This document shows positions 19,050-28,905 of a stretch of 64,000 bases of DNA, in pieces. The notes beneath the pieces are model-generated. The model searched no databases and was not told the DNA's origin. It worked only from the letters and a program-made list of their open reading frames with translations. Source of the DNA: SAR202 cluster bacterium (GTDB lineage Bacteria; Chloroflexota; Dehalococcoidia; Lucifugimonadales; UBA2962); assembly GCA_022447925.1 (NCBI GenBank), contig JAKUTS010000009.1:1-64000 (forward strand), given 5' to 3'. Numbering within the stretch: the first letter of the stretch is position 1; every line of letters begins with the position of its first letter. Both the position numbers and the translations under genes were made by a program.

Positions 19050-19625
19050 TTGCGCGAAATGTTGATTGATAGCATCAGAGTTAGTTTAATGAATTATCAA
19101 AGAGTGGTTATTCTTAAGGTGAAAGATGCAGATCGTTATTTACCTATTTGGATTGGCGCCTCTGAAGCTGATGCAATAGCAGTTAAGCTTCAGGATGTCG
19201 CCATATCTAGACCGCTAACTCATGATTTGATTGGAAGCATAATTAATTCTCTTGGTGCAAAAGTTAACGGAATAATTGTATCTGATCTCGATCAAGATAC
19301 ATTCTATGCAAAAGTTATTTTGGCTATTAATGGAGATACGATGGAGGTTGACTCTCGTCCGAGTGACGCCATCGCTTTAGCAGTTCGCACATCTGCCCCA
19401 ATATTTGCTGATGAATCTGTGCTTGAAAAAGCTGGAGTAGATATGGATGCAGAAACCGGGAAACCTAAACAGTTTACTGGTTCAAGCCAAGCAACTCCTT
19501 TACGGGATGAAGAGCTCAAAAGCTTATCCGCGTTCACGGAATTTGTGTCGACTTTGGATTTGGATGATCTTGGTGATACGAGTCCTGAAGAGGGTGATCC
19601 TGGGGATCAACCAGTGGAATCATAA
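19050..19625 (+). CDS. Bifunctional nuclease family protein (DUF151/BFN)
   Basis: This 191-residue protein matches the BFN (DUF151) family: LKVKDADRYLPIWIGASEADAIA, RPLTHDLIGSIINSLGAKV and DSRPSDAIALAVR are the three conserved blocks (residues 20-120). Plant members were described as DNase/RNase; bacterial function is little known. A C-terminal acidic tail (SPEEGDPGDQ) is extra. The TTG start has AGAAGGAG at a good distance. It lies 118 bp ahead of the ATP synthase genes on the same strand and may share their promoter. Confidence 0.88.
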   Translation: MREMLIDSIRVSLMNYQRVVILKVKDADRYLPIWIGASEADAIAVKLQDVAISRPLTHDLIGSIINSLGAKVNGIIVSDLDQDTFYAKVILAINGDTMEVDSRPSDAIALAVRTSAPIFADESVLEKAGVDMDAETGKPKQFTGSSQATPLRDEELKSLSAFTEFVSTLDLDDLGDTSPEEGDPGDQPVES

Positions 19626-19743
19626 ATGAGTAATAGGTGGTACAGGGATCAAGCTCTTTACCGCAGTTTTTACATTGTGATAAACTTTTCAATCGAAGCC
19701 AATTTGGTCAAGGAGTCTCTCACTAAGTGGGATATTAAAACCA

Positions 19744-19968
19744 TTGATCGATAAGGCAAAAAATTCGAAAAAAACCTATCTGGTCGCGAGGCTTATTGGC
19801 ATCGGCTGGTTTGTTGCAATTCTGATTGCAGGCGGTGCTTTCGGAGGTTATTTTTTGGATAGATTTGTCGGTTCGAGTCCTGGATTCACAATTGCTGGAG
19901 TAATACTGGGTTTGGCTCTATCGGTTTTTGGGATGTATAGGATGCTGACGGCGACTTTAGATAATTAG
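19744..19968 (+). CDS. AtpI/AtpQ-like small membrane protein of the ATP synthase operon
   Basis: The 74-residue protein has two transmembrane helices (about 14-34 and 44-66) separated by GGYFLDRFVGSSPGF. This is the pattern of the F0F1-ATPase 'gene 1'/AtpI-like family, which helps c-ring assembly or Mg2+ supply. A TTG start is used. It lies 39 bp before atpB, the expected place. Confidence 0.8.
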   Translation: MIDKAKNSKKTYLVARLIGIGWFVAILIAGGAFGGYFLDRFVGSSPGFTIAGVILGLALSVFGMYRMLTATLDN

Positions 19969-20007
19969 TCTTTAGCTTAAGAAGCTTAATAAATAAGGGT
20001 TACATAA

Positions 20008-21048
20008 TTGAAATTGCTTAAAAAGCCAAAACTCCTAATCGCAATCATTGTGTTCGGATCTTTATTTATAGTTGGGCTTGCTGGAGGCGGTTTAGGAGAT
20101 GCATTCGGTCTTGGCTTTCTGGGAGCTCCATTAGCTGCTTTACAGTTGCCGGCAGAGCCAATTTCAAGCGATCCAAATATAGGCGGTTTCCATATAACTA
20201 ATACGATGATCACAACGTGGATCACTATTGGTATTTTACTAATACTTGGATTCGTTGCTTCGAGAAAAATAAAAGAGGTTCCTAGCGGCTTTCAAAACAT
20301 TTTTGAAGTAATTATTGAATATTTCCAGAAGTTGGGAGTGGGGGTTTCAGGTAAACGTTCAGCGCAGTATATACCACTAGTCCTGACGATTTTCCTATTC
20401 ATACTCATTTCAAATTGGATCGGTATTCTTCCAGGATTTGGCACTATAGGCTGGATAGAAGACCCGCATCTAGCTATACATCATGCTGAAAAGAAAGATA
20501 AAGAGTTATCTAAAGTGAAACTCAATATATTTAATGGCAGTGGAAATGTTGGAGTACTAGGTTTCGGCTCTGTTTCAGAAACTATTACAGCAGAAGAGTG
20601 GGAACATGATCATGATATTGTCGAAGATGGGAAGCAGGCAGGAATACTGATTCCATTCCTTAGGTCTGCAAACACAGATATTAATACAACTTTAGCTATA
20701 GCTCTAGTTGCAATGTTTTTTGTTCACTTTTGGGCTCTGAGGACTCTGGGTTTCTTTTCTCATGCAACAAAATATATTAACTTTAAGCAAGGGCCTATCT
20801 GGTTTGCGGTAGGTATTTTGGAGCTGATCAGTGAAGTGGGAAGAGTGATCAGTTTCACATTTAGGTTGTTTGGAAATATCTTTGCAGGCGAGGTATTGTT
20901 GTTTGCGATGGCATTCCTTATTCCTATTATCGGAATTATGCCATTTTTAGGACTAGAATTGTTCGTTGGTTTAATACAAGCATATGTTTTCTCCATGCTG
21001 ACGCTAGTGTTTGCTAGTGTTGCTGGGGCGGCACATGATGATCATTAG
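20008..21048 (+). CDS. atpB: ATP synthase F0 subunit a, with large insert
   Basis: Subunit a (346 aa) forms the proton half-channels beside the c ring. The conserved arginine helix is seen in FTFRLFGNIFAGEVLL, and the C-terminal helix LIQAYVFSMLTLVF is typical. Between helix 3 (ISNWIGILPGFG) and RSANTDINTTLAIAL there is a hydrophilic insert of about 65 residues (150-218) rich in His, Glu and Asp, making the protein about 100 residues longer than the E. coli form. Long a subunits occur in Chloroflexota. It starts at a TTG. Confidence 0.95.
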   Translation: MKLLKKPKLLIAIIVFGSLFIVGLAGGGLGDAFGLGFLGAPLAALQLPAEPISSDPNIGGFHITNTMITTWITIGILLILGFVASRKIKEVPSGFQNIFEVIIEYFQKLGVGVSGKRSAQYIPLVLTIFLFILISNWIGILPGFGTIGWIEDPHLAIHHAEKKDKELSKVKLNIFNGSGNVGVLGFGSVSETITAEEWEHDHDIVEDGKQAGILIPFLRSANTDINTTLAIALVAMFFVHFWALRTLGFFSHATKYINFKQGPIWFAVGILELISEVGRVISFTFRLFGNIFAGEVLLFAMAFLIPIIGIMPFLGLELFVGLIQAYVFSMLTLVFASVAGAAHDDH

Positions 21049-21095
21049 AATCGTATAGACAGATTAAATAAATAAACCTTAGGAGGTTAACTGTT

Positions 21096-21320
21096 ATGGA
21101 AGGTGATGTAGCTAGTTTAGGAGCAGGAATTGCTATGGGTGTCGGAGCTTTAGGTCCTGGCATCGGTATCGGTCTTTTAGCTTCAAGCGCAATGCAGTCT
21201 ATTGGACGTAATCCAGAAGCTGGTGGTTTGATTCAGCAGAACATGATTTTGGCGATTGCGTTTACTGAAGCTATAGCTATCTATGCTTTGGTAGTCGCTA
21301 TCATTATTAAATTCGTGTAA
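21096..21320 (+). CDS. atpE: ATP synthase F0 subunit c
   Basis: The 74-residue proteolipid has two helices joined by the RNP loop (residues 38-40), and Glu58 in AIAFTEAIAIYAL carries the proton. The residue after the Glu is Ala, and the first helix lacks the Gln seen in Na+-binding c subunits, so proton coupling is expected. It has the strongest ribosome-binding site of the operon (AGGAGG), fitting the many copies needed. A stable hairpin follows the gene. Confidence 0.97.
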   Translation: MEGDVASLGAGIAMGVGALGPGIGIGLLASSAMQSIGRNPEAGGLIQQNMILAIAFTEAIAIYALVVAIIIKFV

Positions 21321-21328
21321 TCAAGTTA

Positions 21329-21351
21329 GTGGCCGACAGACTTTCGGCCAC
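21329..21351 (+). promoter_or_regulatory. Intercistronic hairpin between atpE and atpF
   Basis: GTGGCCGA and TCGGCCAC form a perfect 8-bp GC-rich stem with a 7-base loop, 9 bases after the atpE stop. There is no long U tract straight after it. It may protect the atpE message or dampen read-through so that subunit c is made in excess over b. Confidence 0.6.
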
Positions 21352-21374
21352 ACTAAAATTTTAGAAGGTATTTT

Positions 21375-21878
21375 ATGGATGCACTAGGAATAAATCTGCC
21401 TGGTTTAGTAACGCAGCTCGTAAGCTTTGCGATACTGTTTGCCGTGTTGTGGATGCTGTTATATAAACCGATATCCAAAGCAATGGGAGATAGGTCAAAA
21501 AAGATACAAGATAGTTTAGAGGCCGCAGATAAAGCACGCGAAGAAGTAAATTCTTCGAAAGAAGCTATGGAAAAGCAAATCGCTGAGTCTCGAGCTGAGG
21601 GCCAGAAAATGATTGCTAACGCGAAAGATATTGCTGATAAATTTAAAGAAGAGGAATTAGCTAAAGCTCGGGAAGAGATTAACGCAGAAAAGCAAAGGGC
21701 TGAAGCTGATATTCAAAGAGAAAGAGATGCAGCGATAGACGGCCTCAGAAGAGAATTCGCATCGATAGTTGTCAATGCAGCAGAAAAAATCGTGGAAAAA
21801 TCGATTGATCAGTCTAAACATACAGATCTGATTGATAAGGTTGTAAAAGAGAGTTCTGCATTGAGAAAAGATAAGTGA
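21375..21878 (+). CDS. atpF: ATP synthase F0 subunit b
   Basis: Subunit b (167 aa) is the peripheral stalk that links F0 to delta. One N-terminal membrane helix (about 10-30, VTQLVSFAILFAVLWMLLY) is followed by a long charged coiled coil rich in Lys, Glu and Ala, ending near IVEKSIDQSKH. Only one b-type gene is present, so it should form a homodimer. The gene ends in TGA, showing that UGA is a stop in this genome. Confidence 0.95.
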   Translation: MDALGINLPGLVTQLVSFAILFAVLWMLLYKPISKAMGDRSKKIQDSLEAADKAREEVNSSKEAMEKQIAESRAEGQKMIANAKDIADKFKEEELAKAREEINAEKQRAEADIQRERDAAIDGLRREFASIVVNAAEKIVEKSIDQSKHTDLIDKVVKESSALRKDK

Positions 21879-21915
21879 TTATGAAGTTAAAAATTAGCTT
21901 GAGGAATAATTAAAA

Positions 21916-22446
21916 ATGCCGGCTATTGCAACAAAAAGATATGCACAGGCAGCGTTTGACATTGCCCTTAAAGATGGACAATTAGACTCATGGACAAAAG
22001 ATATGGACATGATTCAAGGTTTGCTTTCCAATGAAGGGCTTACTGAATTGTTTAATTCTCCAAGGTTGCCATTAGCTAAAAAACTTCAAGTGCTGGATGA
22101 ATTAACATCGGGAAAGGTTAATTCATCTTCAAGGAACATGATTGCATTGTTAGTTAACAGGAATGCAGTCGACGGACTCCCTGAGATCGTCGATCATTTC
22201 ACAGGATTAGTTGACGAACACAATAAAGTGGCCAGGGGAAATATAATTTCGGCCGTTCCTTTAAACGATAAACAGTTAAGTAAGATAAAAGAATCATTAC
22301 AGGGATTGATTGAAAATGAATTGATTCTTTCTAACACTGTGGATAAGTCAATCATAGGTGGGATGGTGGCTCGTATCGGTGACAAATTAATTGACGCTTC
22401 TTTAAAGTACAAAATTACCAAGATGAGAAGCGATTTAGTTAGGTAA
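21916..22446 (+). CDS. atpH: ATP synthase F1 subunit delta
   Basis: Delta (176 aa) caps the alpha3beta3 head and holds the b stalk. The start IATKRYAQAAFDIALKDGQ and the C-terminal VDKSIIGGMVARIGDKLIDASLKYKI are standard. It lies 37 bp after atpF and 28 bp before atpA. Confidence 0.95.
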   Translation: MPAIATKRYAQAAFDIALKDGQLDSWTKDMDMIQGLLSNEGLTELFNSPRLPLAKKLQVLDELTSGKVNSSSRNMIALLVNRNAVDGLPEIVDHFTGLVDEHNKVARGNIISAVPLNDKQLSKIKESLQGLIENELILSNTVDKSIIGGMVARIGDKLIDASLKYKITKMRSDLVR

Positions 22447-22474
22447 TAATATTAAGTAAATCCGGGAGAAAAAA

Positions 22475-23986
22475 ATGGCAGGTAAGGGACAGGATATAGC
22501 GGCCGTAATAAAAAAACAGATTGAAGACTTCGGGAGTGATCTCACACTCGTTGACGTCGGTACCGTTATTGAAGTGGGAGATGGGGTTGCTCGAGTACAT
22601 GGATTATCTGGAGTTAGCTACTCTGAACTTCTTGAATTTGAAGGTGGTGTAACTGGTCTGGCGATGAATCTAGAAGAAGATTCCGTAGGAGCTGTTATTC
22701 TGGAAGACCCTCTCTCAGTGCAAGAAGGTTCCGAGGTAAGAAGTACTGGCAAAATCATTGAAGTCGCTGTAGGCGAAAAACTGATAGGTAGAGTCGTTGA
22801 TTCTCTAGGTGAGCCAATTGATGGTAAAGGTCCGACTGGATCCACTGAGACGATGCCTGCGGAGATTGTGGCTCCGGACGTTGCTTCACGAAGCCCTGTA
22901 AACACTCCTGCTGCAACTGGCATTAAAGCAGTGGATGGGATGATACCCATAGGAAGAGGCCAAAGAGAACTGATAATTGGTGACAGATCTACTGGAAAGT
23001 CAATGATCGCAATTGACACGATAATCAATCAAAAAGGTGGAGACTTGACCTGTGTTTATGTGGCTGTTGGACAGAAAGCTTCCAAAGTCGCCCAAACAGT
23101 CGCAATGCTGGAGAAATATGGAGCTATGGAACACACCATTGTGGTAGCTGCAAACTCAGCAGATCCAGCAGCAATGCAATATCTAGCACCTTATGCTGGT
23201 TGTGCTATGGCAGAGTATTTTATGAATCAAGGTAAAGATGCACTTATAGTCTATGATGATTTAACTAAGCACGCATGGGCATATAGGCAAATGTCGCTTT
23301 TACTGAGGCGACCGCCAGGTCGTGAAGCATATCCAGGAGATGTCTTCTATTTGCACAGTCGTTTGTTGGAGCGAGCTGCGAAGTTGGATAAAGCTAGCGG
23401 CGGTGGTTCGATAACGGCCTTACCCATTATTGAAACGACTGCTGGCGATGTTTCGGCATATGTCCCAACAAATGTTATATCTATCACGGATGGACAGATC
23501 TATCTCGAATCTGAATTATTCAACTCCGGCATACGACCAGCGATTAATGCTGGGTTGTCAGTATCTCGTGTTGGAGGCTCAGCACAGACTAAAGCAATGA
23601 AATCTGTTGCAGGAGGATTGCGGATCCAGTTAGCTCAATATAGAGAGTTAGCCACATTTGCTCAATTCGGAACCGAGGACCTTGATGAAGCAACTAGAGC
23701 ACAGCTTGCTAGAGGTCAGCGCGCGGTTGAGATTTTAAAACAAGATCAAAATAAACCACTAAGTGTAGCCGATCAAGTTATCGTAATGTATGCCTTGTCA
23801 AATGGATACTTAGATGAGGTAGAGGTGGAAAAGATACAAAGCGCAGAAGAATCGCTGGGCAGCTTTATGCAATCAAGCCATACTGAGATCATGAAAACTA
23901 TTAATGACTCTGGTGAATTAGATGAAGACGTTACGAAAAAGCTTGATAAAGCTCTCGAAGAATTCAAAAAGACTATGGTTGGTTAA
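22475..23986 (+). CDS. atpA: ATP synthase F1 subunit alpha
   Basis: Alpha (503 aa) is the non-catalytic nucleotide-binding subunit of F1. The Walker A is GDRSTGKS (Ser where many have Gln), and the [38 protein letters not shown] and [17 protein letters not shown] blocks are all present. Length is normal. The ATG follows a GGGAG sequence and the next gene begins 2 bp after the stop. Confidence 0.97.
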   Translation: MAGKGQDIAAVIKKQIEDFGSDLTLVDVGTVIEVGDGVARVHGLSGVSYSELLEFEGGVTGLAMNLEEDSVGAVILEDPLSVQEGSEVRSTGKIIEVAVGEKLIGRVVDSLGEPIDGKGPTGSTETMPAEIVAPDVASRSPVNTPAATGIKAVDGMIPIGRGQRELIIGDRSTGKSMIAIDTIINQKGGDLTCVYVAVGQKASKVAQTVAMLEKYGAMEHTIVVAANSADPAAMQYLAPYAGCAMAEYFMNQGKDALIVYDDLTKHAWAYRQMSLLLRRPPGREAYPGDVFYLHSRLLERAAKLDKASGGGSITALPIIETTAGDVSAYVPTNVISITDGQIYLESELFNSGIRPAINAGLSVSRVGGSAQTKAMKSVAGGLRIQLAQYRELATFAQFGTEDLDEATRAQLARGQRAVEILKQDQNKPLSVADQVIVMYALSNGYLDEVEVEKIQSAEESLGSFMQSSHTEIMKTINDSGELDEDVTKKLDKALEEFKKTMVG

Positions 23987-23988
23987 AA

Positions 23989-24846
23989 TTGGCTTCAGCA
24001 CAACAATTAAAACGCAGAATTAAGAGCGTAGATAATACTTCGAAAATAACGAAAGCAATGTCTATGATTGCTGCTTCGAAAATGACTCGAGCTCAGCAAA
24101 TGGCTTTGCAAGGTCGTCCATATGCTGAACGTATGATGAGTTTATTATCAGATTTGGCGGCTCAACCACAATTCGAGGATGACCCACATCCGCTTTTGAC
24201 ACCTCGAGAAATAAAAAGGATTGGCGTTATCGTTATAACGCCTGATCGTGGTCTTACAGGCGGCTTGAATACCGCTGTTAATCGGTTCGCTGCTCAGCAC
24301 ATACTAAATTCTGGGCATGAAGCTGAAGTAGTTGCTGTTGGCAAGAAAGCCAGAGACTTCTTTGGACGAACATCTAATCTTAAAGCAGTATTCACCGATA
24401 TGGGTGACCGACCATCTGTAGACGCTATGACACCGATCACCAAAGTTGTTGTGGATGAGTACACTCAAGGCAACATAGATGCTGTTTATGTGGTTTATTC
24501 AAAATTTGTGAATACTACGGTTCAAAGACCGGAATTAATGACTATATTACCAGTTGAACCTGCAGAATTAGAGAACAAGGATAAAGTGGGTTACATTTAT
24601 GAACCTGATTCCAGTCATGTGTTAAACGAATTATTGCCTCGTTATATTGAGATGGAGATTTATCATTCAATATTGGAATCCATCGCGAGTGAGCAGTCTT
24701 CTCGAATGGTTGCAATGAGAAATGCTACAGACAATGCGCTCGAAATGAAATCTGATTTAACGTTAGAAATGAATAAAGTAAGACAAGAGTCTATTACAAG
24801 TGAACTGCTGGATATAGTAGGTGGAGTAGCAGCAGTAGAGGGATAG
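23989..24846 (+). CDS. atpG: ATP synthase F1 subunit gamma
   Basis: Gamma (285 aa) is the rotating central shaft. The N-terminal helix RRIKSVDNTSKITKAMSMIAASKM and the C-terminal helix SRMVAMRNATDNA are canonical, with GLTGGLN in the Rossmann-like middle. A TTG start lies directly after the atpA stop, so translation is probably coupled. Confidence 0.96.
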   Translation: MASAQQLKRRIKSVDNTSKITKAMSMIAASKMTRAQQMALQGRPYAERMMSLLSDLAAQPQFEDDPHPLLTPREIKRIGVIVITPDRGLTGGLNTAVNRFAAQHILNSGHEAEVVAVGKKARDFFGRTSNLKAVFTDMGDRPSVDAMTPITKVVVDEYTQGNIDAVYVVYSKFVNTTVQRPELMTILPVEPAELENKDKVGYIYEPDSSHVLNELLPRYIEMEIYHSILESIASEQSSRMVAMRNATDNALEMKSDLTLEMNKVRQESITSELLDIVGGVAAVEG

Positions 24847-24874
24847 AACAAAATAATTAAGTCTTTTAATTTAG

Positions 24875-26284
<1,410 letters not shown>

Positions 26285-26285
26285 T

Positions 26286-26705
26286 TTGGCAACGATGCGA
26301 TTAGACATAGTTACTGCTGAGAAACTAGTCTACTCAGACGAAGTTAGCAGCGTGGTGGCACCAGGCGCGGAAGGTCAGCTTGGTATTCTACCCAATCATG
26401 CTCCTTTGCTTACATCGCTGAAACCTGGAGAATTGAAGGTTTCAAAGGAAGGTGAGGAGACTAATATAGCTGTGTCGGGCGGGTTCCTTGAGGTCTTAAA
26501 AAACGTTGTGACAATTTTGGCTGACACAGCAGAGCGTGCAGAGGATATTGATGTTGAAAGAGCTGAAGCAGCATTGAAGCGTGCACAAGAGAAAGTTAAT
26601 TCATCCGAGTCTGATTTAGATCTTGAAAGAGCAATACGAGCATTGAAAAGATCTCAGGCACGTGTGTTCGTGTCAAAGCGAAAGCGGTCTTCTAAAGTAA
26701 AGTAA
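26286..26705 (+). CDS. atpC: ATP synthase F1 subunit epsilon
   Basis: Epsilon (139 aa) couples gamma to the c ring and can inhibit ATP hydrolysis. The N-terminal beta barrel has PGAEGQLGILPNHAPLLTSLKPG, and the C-terminal helices carry RAEAALKRAQEKV and end in a basic tail. It starts at a TTG one base after the atpD stop and closes the operon. Confidence 0.95.
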   Translation: MATMRLDIVTAEKLVYSDEVSSVVAPGAEGQLGILPNHAPLLTSLKPGELKVSKEGEETNIAVSGGFLEVLKNVVTILADTAERAEDIDVERAEAALKRAQEKVNSSESDLDLERAIRALKRSQARVFVSKRKRSSKVK

Positions 26706-26720
26706 AACAGGACGCCTGTT
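26706..26720. terminator. Weak hairpin between convergent atpC and rex
   Basis: AACAGG and CCTGTT form a 6-bp stem with a 3-base loop right after the atpC stop, followed by ATTGGTTTAT. It is the only terminator-like structure in the 55-bp gap. The short stem and poor U tract make it weak. Confidence 0.35.
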
Positions 26721-26760
26721 ATTGGTTTATCCTTGATATGTAAACGAATTAACTACGTTT

Positions 26761-27384
26761 TTAGTCGAGGTAATAGGTCATTGACTGTAATGATAGTACA
26801 GGGTCAATATTTCTTAAAATCAATGTTTTAGGCACTTTTGGTGCTATAGGTGCGTAGTTCAGTATCGCTTTTACATTGGTGTCTACTAAGTCTGATATTA
26901 CGCTTTGAGCTATTGTTGCTGGCACCGCCAGGATTGCAATTTTAATATCATTTTCTTTCACAATTGACCTAATCTTATTCATTGGCAAAATCTGTATTTC
27001 GTTCACGGTTTGACCGATTTTAGATTCATCATTATCGAATGCAGAGACTATTTTGAAACCCTCAGGGACAAACCCAGGATAATTTATGATCGCTTTGCCT
27101 AGACGACCTACGCCCACAATGCATGAATTCCATTGTCTGTTCAGACCTAGGATATTTGTTAATTCCTCGATTAAAGAGGCAATTTTATAGCCTCGTCCTT
27201 GTTTTCCGAAACGACCAAAATAACTCAAATCTTTTCTGATTTGAGCAGGTGTTATTTGTAGTCTATCCCCTAAACTTTTTGAACTTACTACAGCTTGTCC
27301 TTCTTCGGACATTTGAGTTAAAGCTCTTATATATAAAGGTAGACGGAGTATTACCACTTCTGGAACGGAGGAATCTTTAACCAT
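26761..27384 (-). CDS. rex: Redox-sensing transcriptional repressor Rex
   Basis: Rex (207 aa from this start) represses respiratory and fermentation genes until NADH rises. The N-terminal winged helix contains RLPLYIRAL, the recognition region ITPAQIRKDLSYFGRFGKQGRGY (about 45-67), and the Rossmann domain has GVGRLGKAIINY and AFDNDESKIG. A GTG at 27390 would add two residues. It lies between the ATP synthase operon and citrate synthase and points away from the latter. I found no good copy of the known Rex operator nearby. Confidence 0.93.
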   Translation of the reverse strand: MVKDSSVPEVVILRLPLYIRALTQMSEEGQAVVSSKSLGDRLQITPAQIRKDLSYFGRFGKQGRGYKIASLIEELTNILGLNRQWNSCIVGVGRLGKAIINYPGFVPEGFKIVSAFDNDESKIGQTVNEIQILPMNKIRSIVKENDIKIAILAVPATIAQSVISDLVDTNVKAILNYAPIAPKVPKTLILRNIDPVLSLQSMTYYLD

Positions 27385-27412
27385 AATCACATAATCGAGT
27401 TTGTTTTGCGCT

Positions 27413-27442
27413 ATTGTACGAACTAGTTATATATGTCGTCAA
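27413..27442 (-). promoter_or_regulatory. Promoter candidate for rex
   Basis: On the minus strand TTGACG (27442-27437) and TACAAT (27418-27413) are 18 bases apart, about 30 bp upstream of the rex start. Confidence 0.5.
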
Positions 27443-27576
27443 AGAAAACTATTTATTGAGTTAATTAAAACCATATATATAATTAAACTATAATACTGTT
27501 TACCGCGTGCCATAGGCATCTATGAGAAATTCATTTGTTGACAGCATCAATTTGAACTGGTAGCCTTTTAAATACT

Positions 27577-27605
27577 TTGAAGGCATAGATATAGTGGGTT
27601 ATAAG
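27577..27605 (+). promoter_or_regulatory. Promoter candidate for citrate synthase
   Basis: TTGAAG (27577-27582) and TATAAG (27600-27605) have a 17-base spacer. A start near 27612 fits an ATG at 27678. A second TTGACA at 27538-27543 has no good -10. Confidence 0.45.
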
Positions 27606-27677
27606 TAAAAACTTTTAGTTTGCTTGTCGACCTTATTTTTCATCACAGAAATCAGATTACAGGGTTTTATTAATGGT

Positions 27678-28817
27678 ATGAGTGAACAAGAGAAAGCAGA
27701 TATAAGACGTGGGCTTAGGGATGTTTATATCGATCGAACACTTTCGAGTTTTATCGACGGAAAAAAAGGACAGTTGTTATACCGAGGATTTAACATTGAT
27801 GATTTAGCTGAAAACTCATGCTTTGAGGAAACGGCATATCTTTTGTTATATGGTGAGTTACCTAGTGCTTCACAGTTATCTGATTTTGACCATTTACTTA
27901 AATCATCTAGGTCTATACCATCCGAGATACTGCAAGTATTAAATATCGTAAAAACCTCCCATCCAATGGACGCGTTAAGAACGGCTATTTCAGCTAGCTC
28001 GGTATTAGAAGATGACGTTGAAGACATATCGCTGGAACCGACCCTATTAAAAGGAATAAAACTTACCGCAATGGCTCCAACCATAGTGGCGTCGCATTAC
28101 CGTTTGAGTATTGGTGAAGATCCAATTGGTCCCCGAGATGATCTAAGCCATGCGGCCAATTTTCTATATATGTTATTTGGAGAGGTACCAGATCCGGATG
28201 ACGCCGCGCTCATAGATAAAGACTTTGTGTTACATGCAGAACATGGAATTAATGCATCATCATTTGCTGCTCGAGTAGCAGCATCGACAAAAGCGGATAT
28301 ACATTGCGCAGTAACGGCTGGAATAGCAGTATTAAAGGGCCCTTCACATGGAGGAGCCGCTGAAGGTGTAATGCAAATGGCTCTTGAGATCGGATCTATA
28401 GATAATGCACGAGATTACGTGAAATCTCGATTGAAAAACAGACAAGTTATAGTTGGGTTTGGACATCGTGTCTACAGAACTGAGGATCCCAGAGCCAAAC
28501 ATTTAAAAGAAGATGCGCGCAAACTTAGCCAGCGTAAGGGTGATCCCAAGTGGTTCGGGATTCTTGAAGAGGTTGCAGATGCAATGGAGCCTTATGCGAA
28601 AAAAGGAATAGCGCAGAATGTGGATTTTTGGTCAGGAGCGATATATCAAATACTATCTATTCCAGAGCAGCTATATATCCCAATATTTGCTATGGGAAGA
28701 GTACCCGGATGGACAGCTCAGGTGCTCGAGCAGTTAGACAATAATATACTGTTGCGACCTCGCCTTTTATATATTGGTGATAAGGATCGCGAATATGTAA
28801 AGATGGAAGATCGCTAG
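27678..28817 (+). CDS. gltA: Citrate synthase (citrate/2-methylcitrate synthase family)
   Basis: The 379-residue enzyme condenses oxaloacetate with acetyl-CoA at the entry of the TCA cycle. Catalytic residues are visible: His in GPSHGGAAEGV, His in VGFGHRVYRTEDPRA, and Asp in QNVDFWSGAIY. The N-terminal domain carries the YRGFNIDDLAENSCFEETAYLLLYG block. The frame is open from a TTG at 27624, but family alignment favours the ATG at 27678 (MSEQEK). A 2-methylcitrate role cannot be excluded, since the short bacterial form overlaps with PrpC. Confidence 0.92.
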   Translation: MSEQEKADIRRGLRDVYIDRTLSSFIDGKKGQLLYRGFNIDDLAENSCFEETAYLLLYGELPSASQLSDFDHLLKSSRSIPSEILQVLNIVKTSHPMDALRTAISASSVLEDDVEDISLEPTLLKGIKLTAMAPTIVASHYRLSIGEDPIGPRDDLSHAANFLYMLFGEVPDPDDAALIDKDFVLHAEHGINASSFAARVAASTKADIHCAVTAGIAVLKGPSHGGAAEGVMQMALEIGSIDNARDYVKSRLKNRQVIVGFGHRVYRTEDPRAKHLKEDARKLSQRKGDPKWFGILEEVADAMEPYAKKGIAQNVDFWSGAIYQILSIPEQLYIPIFAMGRVPGWTAQVLEQLDNNILLRPRLLYIGDKDREYVKMEDR

Positions 28818-28905
28818 ATAGTCACGTCTCTTAACGCTGATACGTATGTCTTAATTGCTTAAGTATTAAAAGTATTGGTGATAAATATATGAATACTTTA
28901 AGTTT

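Noticed and set aside
27391-27677. Rex operator between rex and citrate synthase
   Set aside because: I searched for TTGTGA-type half-sites and found no convincing inverted pair.
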